Origin: Neonectria sp. B-13
Taxonomy: Eukaryota > Ascomycota > Sordariomycetes > Hypocreales > Nectriaceae
Direction of reading: 5' to 3'
Assembly (NCBI GenBank): GCA_002682825.1
Contig: NOKP01000003.1
Location: 3,162,001 to 3,226,000, forward strand
DNA: 64,000 bases
The notes beneath the pieces are model-generated. The model saw nothing but the letters and a program-made list of their open reading frames with translations. It searched no databases and was not told the origin of the DNA. The stretch's first letter is position 1, and each line of letters begins with the position of its first letter. Below, piece after piece: positions 21,044-31,300 of the stretch. The position numbers were made by a program, and so were the translations under genes.

Positions 21044-22264
21044 GCAACCACAAAGCTTGCCTGTGTTTAGCGACTTCTCTTCTTGTCTGACCTCTTTGGG
21101 ACCTTCTTTTTCTTTTCTTGGGAAGCATTCTTAAGGACGCCATCTGTTTTGCTTTCCTCGGGATTTTGCATTTTTCTTTTGTCAAAAGGACGCATAACGA
21201 TCTTTCCATCTGCATCCAACGACCCTTTGCAGATGATGAACATCATACAAGCGTTAGCCACGTGCGGCTTGCACGATAGACCCTGATAGAGTCTTGTGTT
21301 CTTGGATGAAGAGCTCTTCCTCTCATTTCCATGATGCATCAAACCCCCTTATACCCTGATGAGCATCACATCACAGCAATTTAGAATACAAAAATAGAAA
21401 AAAAAACAGAGAGCTCTTGTCGATTTAAAACTACATCTCGCATTCCGTGATAACTCCCATCTCGAGATAAATGTGACAAAAAAAGTCCGTTAAAAGGAGT
21501 TGCGGCATCGTAGCGAAATTACAATTGATTGAAAGCGGAACTCGAACAAACACCTTAGAACTGAAACTATTATCATAATTGTAGGAACGCATAAATTGTT
21601 GGGCATAGCAGAAACCCTGTGCTTCTTAGGTTCAAGGCCAGACCCTTTGCTGGAGTGACTTATCGAGCGACAGCTCAGTCTAACCCCTCACCCCTGGATC
21701 AGCGATCTCCATCATCAGCCCGTCTCCACACAACTGTGGTAAGACAAATCCATCCTTTGGAGCGACAACTGCACGAAAGTGGCTCATCGAGCAGGTCTGC
21801 TCCTGTAACTGCGGTTGCTGGTGCACACCCTCGTTGTATCCATGCCCAGCCAAGGCCGACTGTGTGTCTGGTCTCCAAGGACCCCCTTGCCCCCAGTTTC
21901 TCCATATCAAGCCCTTGTCGGTTGGGAGCCACATTGTTATTCGTCGTTTGGGAACTGGAGCAAGAGCCTCTGCTATTCGTCAGGATGTCGAGACGGAATA
22001 TGAGACCAGAGACGCACGTCTTATGCGATACAGGATACAAGGACATTTCCTCACACTCCCTCTCCACCTGAATACGCCCTCGTCAGCGGGCCCCCGGGAC
22101 TGGTAGTGGTTTCCCATGGGGTATATCCACTTGAGTGAATTAATGGAGAAGGAGTTTGGGATAGCAGGAACTCCTACGTCAGTGACGCCTAGCATTGTCC
22201 GGGGAAGCGCCAGGAGACCGGGGAAGCGGCCTGGGTCGGCTTGTAGAACTCTCCCCTTTGTCTT
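21044..22264. other. Intergenic region
   Basis: About 1.2 kb between the CECR5-like gene (plus) and the next minus-strand gene, so it should hold two 3' ends. A lysine-rich minus-strand frame of 91 codons at 21067-21342 has no features I can support. AT-rich tracts occur near 21380-21420 and 21530-21600. No gene is called. Confidence 0.5.
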
Positions 22265-23468
22265 TCATGGCCTGGCTTGACTTGCAGAGTTCCCCTTGTC
22301 TCCATGGCCCTTGCCGTCTTCCTCTGGCTCGTGCAAATCCTTGAAAGAGAAGTCTCCCCACTCAGACGTAGCCGCCCAGCCTGCAGCGTCCACAGCATAC
22401 TGGCGGCGCCCACGCTGCTCCATGGCCTCTTCAGCGCTGATGCCGAGCGCGAAGCCGCGGACATGCTCGCGGTCCACCCGTAGCCAGCCCTTCCAACCCG
22501 CCGCGATGTCGCCGGCGCCAAGACCGCCTACAACGACGGTACCCCACCACTGGCGGGCGGCGCTCGCGTGGGCGCCGTTGCCGTAGAGCATGAAGCCTTC
22601 GGCCTCGGCTACCAGCGCTCGGAGACGTTCCGGGCTGCTGCGGGCGGGCCGCTGGATGTAGACGTGGCGCAGATGGAGCTCGGGGCAGGTGAGACGGGTG
22701 GCATCGAAGCGGCCGTCCAGGTCCATGACGAGCAAGGTATGTAGGTGCGGCGGGGAGACGAGCGTTGAGATGAGCCTGTAGAGTAAGGGAAGATGGCGCC
22801 CAGATACGCTCACGCCTGCGGCCTTGGTAGCCCGGAAATGGCGAGCGGCCAGTTGGTCCAGTGGCTGCATGTACGTGGATTTGGCTGCCTGGGCCGGATG
22901 CTGGGTTGATGCTTTGTTGTCGGTTGAAGCTTGATCCTGAGCCAGAGTCAGGGCTGAGCGCACGCCATGGAGCATCTGTAGCAGCAGTTCAGCATCCATC
23001 CGCCACAAGCGACCATCAAGCACAGTAGCAACATAAGTAACGTCTGCTCTCGGCCGCGGGAGATCCATCCCCCGATTCCCTGGGAGAGATGCCCGCGTTG
23101 GATGAGTCGACGGCCAACCTCGTTCCTACATCACCAGGCAGGAAGACAGCCTGGATATCATGGGAGAGGGGCACAGAGACAAGTCACTGGACTTATCACC
23201 AGCGGTTCCCTACTCACTTGAGCAGAGAAGGAGGCGATGTGTGATTGTTCCTCTTTGAATGATCTCTCGTGGAAATGTTTCATTGAGAGAGGCTGAGACT
23301 CAGGTTGACGGATATTGACGTAGACTATCGTCATGGTTGCGGCGTTGCAGTGCAAGAAAAGGAAAAAGCTCAGGCCCGCCAAAGTCGCCCTTGGAAACTC
23401 ACCTCCTCCAGACTCGCCTCCTCAACCTCGGCCAGCAGCCGCCCTCCCGTCACCGCCTCATTCACCAT
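22265..23468 (-). CDS. Unrecognised multi-exon protein, possibly a diverged Rad51-family paralogue
   Basis: Proposed 314-residue product from four exons: 23468-23403, 23265-23218, 23150-23135 (16 nt) and 23079-22265. Donors are GTGAGT, GTGAGT and GTGATG; acceptors are CACGAG, ATCCAG and CCCAG. The sum closes in frame, but the first intron's acceptor is uncertain (alternative near 23293). The last exon is certain as an open frame. It contains LLVMDLDGRFDATRL, which resembles the Walker B strand of RecA/Rad51-type proteins such as XRCC2-like paralogues. A tryptophan-rich conserved-looking block follows (WKGWLRVDREHVRGF, AGWAATSEWGDFSF). No Walker A (GKT) motif is present in the model. The N-terminal segment RLLAEVEEASLEE also recalls such paralogues. 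Either a P-loop exon is lost or the family guess is wrong. It is transcribed away from SOM1 with only 43 bp between start codons. Confidence 0.55.
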
Positions 23469-23511
23469 CCTTTCACCGCCAGAAAACAACAATACAAGCG
23501 ATTGCGCCGCA

Positions 23512-23958
23512 ATGGGGTACCCTTGCCAGGTCTTCCACGCCTCCGAGCTGCCCGACCGCGTCCAGACCGACCTCAAGGGCCGCAAGCGCAAGCTCGGTGC
23601 CGGTGAGCGCTCCGTCGACCTCAGCGCCTGCGAGCTCCACGAGATGCTGCAGTACAAGTGCGAAATCAAAGAGCCCGTCACGTGGGACAGTGCCGTGCAA
23701 TGCTATGCCGTCGGCCGGCTGTTCCGCAAGTGAGTGTTTTTGGTCTCCTGTGATTGTGCGATGTCGGTTCCGGGTTGCTGACGGGCCAAAAGGTGCAAGG
23801 ACAGAAATGGCCCTTTTATGGTTGAGACGACGGCGTGGGAGGGGAAGGATTATCCAGGCGCCGCTGGGAGCAGCAAAAACACCACCAGCGCCGAACAGAA
23901 GCCGCCGCAGCACTACCACTGGTCATCAAGCTGGAGCTCACCCGATGCGGCGCGGTGA
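23512..23958 (+). CDS. SOM1: Som1-like subunit of the mitochondrial inner membrane peptidase
   Basis: Predicted 127 residues from two exons (23512-23729 and 23793-23958; 63-bp intron, GTGAGT to AAAAG). Yeast Som1 associates with the Imp1/Imp2 inner membrane peptidase that removes sorting signals from proteins in the intermembrane space. The layout matches fungal Som1: an N-terminal VFHASELPDRVQTDLKGRKRK, then a cysteine-spaced region (LSACELHEMLQYKCEI, AVQCYAVGRLFRKC), then DRNGPFMVETTAWEG, the most conserved block. The splice falls inside the RKCKDRNG segment and restores it exactly. The C-terminus is a Ser/Trp-rich tail. The ATG at 23512 was chosen because the family begins shortly before the SELP block; the frame is open further upstream without similarity. 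COX9 and MRPL22, also mitochondrial, follow downstream. Confidence 0.85.
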
Positions 23959-24712
23959 GCCTTTCATATGCTCCAGCTGCAGCGCCATTCTCACGATGCG
24001 GCTTACTATTGAGGGGCACTGCCAGAACTTGGCAATGAACACTCCAATCCGACTGCTGCATTTCAGTGAATACGGCAATAATTGACTAATCTCAACTTCA
24101 CCGGGTGGAGGCTATGGAGTAGACCAAATACACCAGCTTCGCGATGTTAGCATCTTGGTATGGCGTTCTCAAGAACATGCCATTTCCGGCGGATCCTGAC
24201 TCATCAGCGAGGGAACGGAGGGCCCGAGCTGCTTCGGCAGGACCGGATTTCATGGCTACGGTAATGCTCCAGGCAAGGCAAATAGAGCTGTGCCATTACG
24301 TGAGTTGAGTAGTCCTGATGGAATGATTTTCAAGGATAAGTGAACAAGGCCAGCATCAATTGGGCGACGGATAATATATTACGTGGATGGCTCGGGATGT
24401 TGGAACGATCAGCTTCCGATAATGTATCACATCTGAACATGCAACAGAGAGCTATTAAGCTCCCTAGGTAGCACCAATAACATCACTCCCCACAGATTAA
24501 TGGCACAGCAGGTCCTGTCAAAGCACATGTCGACTTGGTTGCCCTTGCCTATTGTACAGATTGTCTGGCGACCGTCTCAGATGAAGCCTTGGTATTCTTG
24601 CTCTTCTATCCAGCGACAAGACAAACGAAACATTGCAAAGTCTCCCCTCGGACGGTATAGACGCTGCTCATTCCCGCTTCCCTCGTGCAATTGCGAGTGT
24701 CATTGGACCTCT
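23959..24712. other. Convergent intergenic region
   Basis: This 754-bp stretch lies between the 3' ends of SOM1 (plus) and COX9 (minus). No open frame with features and no RNA gene is seen. Confidence 0.6.
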
Positions 24713-25208
24713 TTACTCGTCCTTCTGGGCGGCGCGCTCCTGCTCCAGCTTGATGTAGTGGTTGTCGCGGGCGTTGGTTCGGGGCATGTGGTAGCCGTAC
24801 CTACAGCACCGGTTAGTCCTCGTACTTCGTGTAGCTGCATTGCCGTGTCGTTGAGCATTTCCACGTACCAGAACATGTTGGCCATGACGAAACCGGAACC
24901 TGCGATGCTAGTCAGCCCATTGCTCCCACCAACCAACCACATCACGCGAATTGTCAGCGTCCAGAGCATCCTCCTCCGAGTATCCTGAGATACAAAAAGC
25001 CGGGACAGGTTCAATTCGGTCGATTTAGGGGGTCGGGCAACGTACCGAGGGCGATGCCAAGGTCCAAGACGAGGTTTCGTCGGAGCATCTACCGCACAGT
25101 CAGTCCACGAAAAGCTCTCGCCGGGATTCCTCTGGCCCGGCCGGGGCGGCGCGCGGCCGAGCCATTGAGTTGTGGGAAACGTACACCGGTGATGGGTCGG
25201 ACGGCCAT
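24713..25208 (-). CDS. COX9: Cytochrome c oxidase subunit VIIa (Cox9-type)
   Basis: Small 61-residue subunit of respiratory complex IV in the mitochondrial inner membrane. There are four tiny exons: 25208-25185, 25088-25046, 24899-24869 and 24800-24713. The introns are 96, 146 and 68 bp and the joined frame is exact. The start MAVRPITGMLRRNLVLDL, the single membrane helix (about residues 16-33, IALGSGFVMANMFW) and the matrix/intermembrane motif YGYHMPRTNARDNHYIKLE are the family signature. Length matches yeast Cox9 (59 residues). The gene is too fragmented to appear as one open frame; it was assembled from splice sites. It is head-to-head with MRPL22 with 308 bp between start codons. Confidence 0.88.
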
Positions 25209-25516
25209 TTTGATTGTGATCCTTTTGCGATGCGGTTCGGGCGAGGGAGCGGAGCTGTGAGGCTGGTTGGAGGGTTTCGATGTGGTCGTGAAGTTGCGAG
25301 TTCATCCCGAGGATGGGCTGATGTTAATGACGCTAGAGGATAGCGGTCACGTGCAACCCGGAATCACACGCCTTCGGCTGAACCCCGGGCACTCTGGGAA
25401 AAGAATCGACGACAGGCCAAGCGTTGTGGAGGAAGTACTCGAGCTTGCTTGACAACTGTGAGACCGAGAACATCACGAGACTTGGGGTTTTACACGCCGC
25501 GACAACACCTGCTGCC
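25209..25516. promoter_or_regulatory. Shared promoter region of COX9 and MRPL22
   Basis: These 308 bp separate the start codons of two divergent nuclear genes for mitochondrial proteins. It must hold both promoters; coordinated control is plausible but not shown. No defined binding site is claimed. Confidence 0.55.
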
Positions 25517-26671
25517 ATGAGTCTTCGCATAGCCGCCCGGCGGCTGGCGCTGTCAGGTACGCAGCCCTGTACTGCTTTGGCAGAGAACTCAATTGACCTC
25601 TCCCCATCGGACGCTTGGCTGACCCAATTCCGATCGTACAGCAAGGGCCCCGAATCCTCTTCACAGCTGCCAAACACCAGTCTGGTCTGCGGGCCTCGGT
25701 CCCTCGGTACAGCGACGACACAAATGGTCTACCAACATCTTCAAGGGCTGGGGCAAGTCTCGGTCCAACGACACCACCACGGCCTCGGGCGACCCCGTGA
25801 CCGGCCAGCTCGACGATCCGAAGAACCGCGAGAAGTTCCTGGAGCGCAGCATGTACAGCGGCGTCGAGGACAACATCTTCCAGGACGAGATCGAGGCGTC
25901 GCAGAAGGGCCCGTCCGAAGCAGTCCCCGGCGCGGGTGAGGTGGAGCAGAAGACCAAGGAGAACATGGCCATGGTCGTTGACCCGGACCCGCGAAGTCGC
26001 ATCCGCTGGCAGCGCAAGAAGGTCATCCAGATGGTCCGCCGTAACGGCCGCCTGACCAAGGAGGAGCGCGTCAAGATGTCGGAGCGTGAGCTGCTGCACA
26101 AGAGCGAGTTCATGCCCACCAGCGTCAAGAAGCTCGTCATGCTGGCCCGCCAGATCGCTGGCAAGAACGTCGACGAAGCCATCACGCAGATGCAGTGGTC
26201 CAAGAAGAAGTTTGCTGCCGAGGTGCGGTACTACCTTGAGGAGGCTCGCGACCTGGCAATTGCCCAGCGCGGTATGGGTCTCGGCAAGGTTAACGGCGAG
26301 CTTCTGACCAAACCTCGCAAGATCCAGACCATTGACGGCAAATGGATCGAGGTTACCGACCCAACGCGGATGTATATCGCTCAGTCGTGGGTAGGCCGGG
26401 GCGCCTGGCGTGGAAAGAAAATTGACTACAAGGGTCGTGGAAGGATGGGCATCATCCGTCACCCTAGCACCAGTACGTATATCAGTTGTTTGAACAATGT
26501 TATTGGAAGGAAGCTAACAGTCGCCCCACAGGCCTCACCATTCTGTTGAAGGAGGAGAAGTCGAGAATTCGCGAGTATGAGGATCGCGAGGCTAAGAAGG
26601 CCAAGAAGGGCCCTTGGGTACATCTGCCCAACCGACCTGTCTATGGACAACGGCCGTATTACTCGTGGTAG
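25517..26671 (+). CDS. MRPL22: Mitochondrial large-subunit ribosomal protein uL22m
   Basis: Predicted 336-residue component of the mitoribosomal large subunit. There are three exons: 25517-25556, 25642-26472 and 26532-26671 (introns 85 and 59 bp). The first intron model uses donor CAG|GTACGC, a CTGAC branch site near 25618 and acceptor GTACAG. It is the model that keeps the long frame open without any frameshift. The N-terminus (MSLRIAARRLALS) is Arg-rich and lacks acidic residues, as in a mitochondrial presequence. The L22 domain covers about residues 150-290, including KKLVMLARQIAGKNVDEAI, QMQWSKKKFAAEVRYYLEEA, and the hairpin/tip region VGRGAWRGKKIDYKGRGRMG. A fungal-type extension leads in (TGQLDDPKNREKFLERSMYS) and a basic tail closes it (GPWVHLPNRPVYG). 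Confidence 0.9.
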
Positions 26672-27194
26672 AGTATCAACTGTACTATGCTACTCGTTGG
26701 CAGGACAAAAGGAATGAGAAGCTAGACATTGCGGGAGTTTGCATGTAATCTCTCTTAGACTTGTAAGATATGTACAATGAATCGCTGTACAATTGAGCAA
26801 AAAGAAAAATCGCCTAGTGCCGTTGAACTAGCTTTCAACTCTCATGACTTGTTCCCCTTTCCCAATACAAGACAACTTAAACTAGCTATCTCCGGTAAAC
26901 GCCTAATGGCTTGAAATGCAGCTCCAGATGCAAAGTGCCTCGAGGCACATCGTGGAAAAAAGAATTGGTGCAACACAAGCTGGGACAAGTTAAGGGATAG
27001 ATTAAGCAGTGCTCACATTTTCCCCTGACTTAGTCAACGATATCCTGGTTCTGATAAACCATGGCCAGTCGGTTACATGAAATGGGGAACGTATAACATC
27101 AAATGCCTCGGGACCAGAATCGGTTAATGTGTGTTTTTTTGTGTGTTTTTTTTTATTCCCAGTTCCAACTTCAAGTTTTGCTCCTTGCCAGTTA
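26672..27194. other. Convergent intergenic region
   Basis: This 523-bp stretch lies between the 3' ends of MRPL22 (plus) and the CFEM gene (minus). It is AT-rich relative to its neighbours and has T-runs at 27126-27153. No gene is seen. Confidence 0.6.
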
Positions 27195-28322
27195 TCACAC
27201 CATTGTCCGGGGAGTTGTTCTTGGAACCATGTCCTCGTACCGATGAGAGGTCATCTCCATGTCAAATGTGCCCTTCTCGCGGAAAGATCCATGGTCGGCT
27301 GAGGCATAGGCCCTTCCACCTCCGGGAAGTGGCTCGGAAATTGCAAGGCCAATTCCACGTTGCTCTCGCTGCAGCTCCTGCTTGCGTCTGCGTGATTTCA
27401 GGAGGAAGCAGAGAGCGACACCAATCAAGACGAGGGCGGCAATGCCCACGCCGACACTGATGCCAATCTTAGCAGAGGAGGAAAGTCCAGAGTCGGAGGA
27501 ATCCTCGTCCTTGTCGGAATCTCCGTTCTTGTCAGCACCAGAGGTTGCTGACGCACTGGCGCCGGCGCCAGCATCATCAGAAGTTTGTGATGCAGTAGCC
27601 TCGGTCTCGGAGGCGGAATCGGTAGCCTAGCACGTTATCAGCAACATCTCGTGGTTTTATACACGTTAGTCTACTTACACTCGACTCTGCTGCGGTAGAT
27701 GATGGTTCGGCGGCGCTGGTAGCAGAGGTGGCGGTCTCAGAAGCCTGGGTAGATTCGGGCTCGCTGGATGTCGCCGGCTGTTCAGAAGACGAGACCGCTT
27801 CGGTGCTGGATGGAGCTTCGGTGGATGAGGGTTCGGCGGTTGATGATGCCACTGTCTCAGTGGTTGCTGCCTCAGTAGATGCTGCCTGGGTGGATTCGGC
27901 AGCAGTAGAAGAAGCAGCTGCGGTGGTCTCGGCAGCGGATGCGGATGGCAGCGTAACACCTAGCAAGTCAGTATCCAACCCAAGAAACCCGAATTTGTAA
28001 ACGTACCATTGCAAAATCCGCTACTGAGATAGCCAGTGACGTCGGACTCCTGAGCTGAACAGCGCCCGCTCGAACATTCAAGAATTCCACTCAAGAAAGA
28101 ACTATCGGCGCAAAGACAGATACCATCCTCAGCACTGCCGCAGCCGAACTCGAGGAATTTGTCTCTAAGTTCATTGGCACACGCGCCCTGGAAATTGCAT
28201 CAGTCACCTTCAACTTCGGGTCAGGCCTTGTGAGGACTTACAACACAGTCGGCAGATTGGGCGGAAACGCTAAGGACATGCAGGGCGCCCAGCGCACCAA
28301 GAGCAGAAAGTAGGAGGTGCAT
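27195..28322 (-). CDS. CFEM-domain cell-surface protein with one transmembrane helix
   Basis: Predicted 324 residues from four exons: 28322-28242, 28187-28007, 27959-27679 and 27626-27195. The introns are 54, 47 and 52 bp and the joins are in frame. A signal peptide of about 21 residues precedes a CFEM domain with exactly eight cysteines. The spacing C-x3-C-x12-C-x7-C-x1-C-x11-C-x4-C-x15-C and an Asp before CLC (EDGICLC) fit CFEM proteins, some of which bind haem with that Asp. Residues about 90-180 are Ser/Thr/Glu/Ala-rich repeats, probably O-glycosylated. After an acidic spacer comes a membrane helix (IGISVGVGIAALVLIGVALC) and a basic cytosolic tail (KSRRRKQELQREQRG). It therefore spans the membrane rather than using a GPI anchor. 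Function could be haem uptake, wall sensing or adhesion. Confidence 0.87.
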
Positions 28323-31300
28323 CTCGACGGGGTAGTAGAAGTAGACGGTAGATTGGATCGAGGTGGAGATATGGCGATGCGGACAACGGTAGGTCAAAGA
28401 CGGGTAAAACGAATGTCTTGTGGGTTTAAACGAGGGACGGGCGGGCCAGAGCCAGAGCCAGAACGAGTTCGCGCAAGTCGACAACGGAGACCAGAGACGG
28501 ACGTCCAGCCGGATCCCAGGTCGGGGAAGTCGAAGACGAAGTAAAAGGCGAAGGCGAAGGCGAGAAACGGAGGTCGGCAGTGGGACAAGGGCGGTCCAAC
28601 GTGGCACCCGATCGGTGCAGCAGGTGATGCAGGTTGTGCAGGAATACGAAGAAATGGAGGCTGAAGTACGGGCCGTTCAGGTTGGCCAACAGCGTTCAAG
28701 GAATGGCGAGGTAAGCTGAAGGAGCGTTTGAGACGGCGAGCGAATGAGTGAGCTCGTCGACGAAATCGTGAGGTGGTGAAGTTGTGAGGTGGTGTGGGAC
28801 ACTTTAAGAGAGTGAAAAGAGTCCCCCGACGGCGCAAATCTCCAAACACGGGAAGGAAGAAGAGGTGTAAGAAAAGAAGGTGGAAGACGTCCAACAAGAC
28901 AGGTTGTCGAAGAATGGAGCCCAGGCAAGACCAGTGGGTTCAGGATCACGAAGAGAAAAACGTCGCAACAAAGGGCGGAGAGGAATGAAAGAAGAGACAC
29001 TGGGTCAACAAGACATGGATGGTTTGGGGGGATGAGGAATTGAAGGGAATGGCGATATTGTCTGGGGGCCCGGGGCTGCTGGTGCTAGGGCCTCTCTAGC
29101 GGGTTTCCAGGTACCGGAGAGCGGAAGTAGTACCTCCTGCAGGTGCAGCTTCGGTACATGGGATTATCGGCGGGAGCGAAGAGGAGGTTCCAGGGCGACC
29201 CAGCCCGGTGGGATGGACGGCCTGGATTGGATGACGCCGCCCGCAAATACAGTGCACTGGAAGCCCTGGAAGCTAGTAGCTTCCATCGAACTGCCTGGGT
29301 TGCACACTCCAAGCAACGCCCCTGTCAACATCCTGCGAGGCTCGTAAAAGCTGAGTTTCCGACTTCCATGGGACAGACAGGCTTGCATGTACGAAGTACA
29401 GTGCATAAACGCCTGGGATATTAACCGTATGCCTGCTCATCCTTGCACATGGATACCAGCCAACGATAGCCGGTATGCAACTACCCGACCCGAAAGGCCC
29501 GAGCATGGAGACGTAGTCTACGTATTTCGTACTCGCCGACGAGAATAGGGGCAGAAGACACAAGGTTGGTGGGGCTCAAGCCCCTGTCAGGAACGAGTAC
29601 ACGTACCGAACCCACGGCGGGCACAGTGCCATCTATCTACCAATTGAACTGAATACCTCAGATCAACTGGCTAGGGAGCACAACAGTGTTTCATCAGTGC
29701 ATCGCTATCATAGTTTGTTTGTGTTTTTGCGTCTGGGAGACCTTTGGACGTGGACACCGCTGTGGTTCTGGATATCCATAGAGGAGAGGCCAGTACTCGC
29801 CCAACCTCTACGTGAAGCTGCGCGATATGTCACTCTCCCTTCAGCACAGCCACTGAGCGCTAACTTACTCCAGGCGATGCAGGTCAGATGGCTCTGCCCC
29901 AATGCTCGAGGCAGATTGAAAAAATCGGGGCTGGCCTGCGTTACCGACGAAACACTCCGTCATGCGTTATTACAGTACATCGGTTGTATTGCGATGGACA
30001 CAACAGACCCCAGCTAATTATAACCCTGGCGCCCGACTAGGGACCCGGGGCCGCAGCCTATCAGCGAGAGAAACGCCTCCTTCAACGCGCTGGGGTGGGT
30101 AGACGAAAATCCTGGGCCCGGTCGCCAGCCGCAATCCTTCGTCACATCTCGGGTGGAGCGTAATTCTGGTCGGCTGCTAGATCAGGACGTCCAGAGTAGA
30201 CGGTGAGATGAGGCCTGAGGGATGTCAATGCTCTCTTGGCCTCCTAGCCTGGTGGCAGGTCTCCTTCATCATCTCTCCCCGGGCTGGGGGACGAGGCTGG
30301 AGAAAGGCCTCCATCAGCCCCAGCGTCAAACGTCGCGCAATCTCCCTCCAGCGTTTCGCAGGCCGATCAGGTCAGTTTTGGGTCCCAGGCGGTCACACCA
30401 ACAGGCGGTTTCGGAGGGAAAGGGTGCAGACAACGCAGCACGTATCACGTATCATGTTGGGCATCATGTACATAGGTATGCTTGTAATCGTGTGCAGCCG
30501 CCAGCCGTGCCCGTGATCATCCTCCTTTCCCTTGCGTCTAAAACATGAGATCTGAGTCGGCCGTTGATGTGCGCCATCGACTTGCATGTGGAGCGCGTTC
30601 CGGATCGTCATCAGGGATCAACCTGTCGAGTGATGCACGTCGTGAGAAACAAAACTCTTTCTGTTGCATGCAGGATTGTCGGTGACACCAAGATGCACGC
30701 TCTCTAGTCGGCTCGACCTGCTATAAAGCTCGTTGGGTTGTCATGATGGAAGGTATATGCGCAGAGCAATGAGAAAGTGGTCGCTGTGAGGTCAGAAAGC
30801 ATCCCGTTCGCCATAGCCACACACGAACCCTCCCTCCATCGTTGTCCGTTTCATCTGCGTCTGCTGTTGGTGCGGAGCCAACCGCATCGAATCTTTCCAG
30901 GTGCGCCGCTAGATTAGCGTGAAACAATGGCCCACCCGCAATGGCTGCCTCAGGCTTGAGTGAGGTCGACTCCCTCGATTGTTCAGAGTTCCCCACGCCC
31001 CAGCGATACGCTGTCAGCCGTATACCAGAATAGTGCGCAATGGCCCAAAGGCGCCTCTCCCCTTCTGTTCAATTGCGTCTTGATTTCTCCAACTCATCCC
31101 AATTCCTGGGTGTTTCCTTCTTTCTCCTTCTAGCTTATCTCATTAAGGTTGCAGTCTCAACAGGCCGTGCTAATTCAGGGGCTGCCAGATTCACACGTGG
31201 CTCTATCAGGTTGGAATGAATTGCGAAGCGCGTTACGTGCGGAAGCCGTTGCAGTTTCGGCAGACGACCTAACCAACGACCCGACATCCGTAGTCTAGGT

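Noticed and set aside
21067..21342. Lys-rich 91-codon minus-strand frame after the CECR5-like gene
   Set aside because: Could be a last exon of an unseen gene, but no upstream exons or splice support were found; more likely the 3' UTR of the neighbour read backwards.
25556..25730. Apparent frameshift at the start of MRPL22
   Set aside because: Using the acceptor at 25666 gives a frame that stops early and suggests a 1-bp deletion. The acceptor at 25641 with a CTGAC branch site gives one open frame, so no frameshift is needed.
29590..29660. tRNA-like sequence on the minus strand (AATTGGTAGA and GGGTTCGG blocks)
   Set aside because: D-loop and B-box-like words are present, but the T stem, anticodon stem and acceptor do not pair properly; at most a decayed tRNA or SINE fragment.
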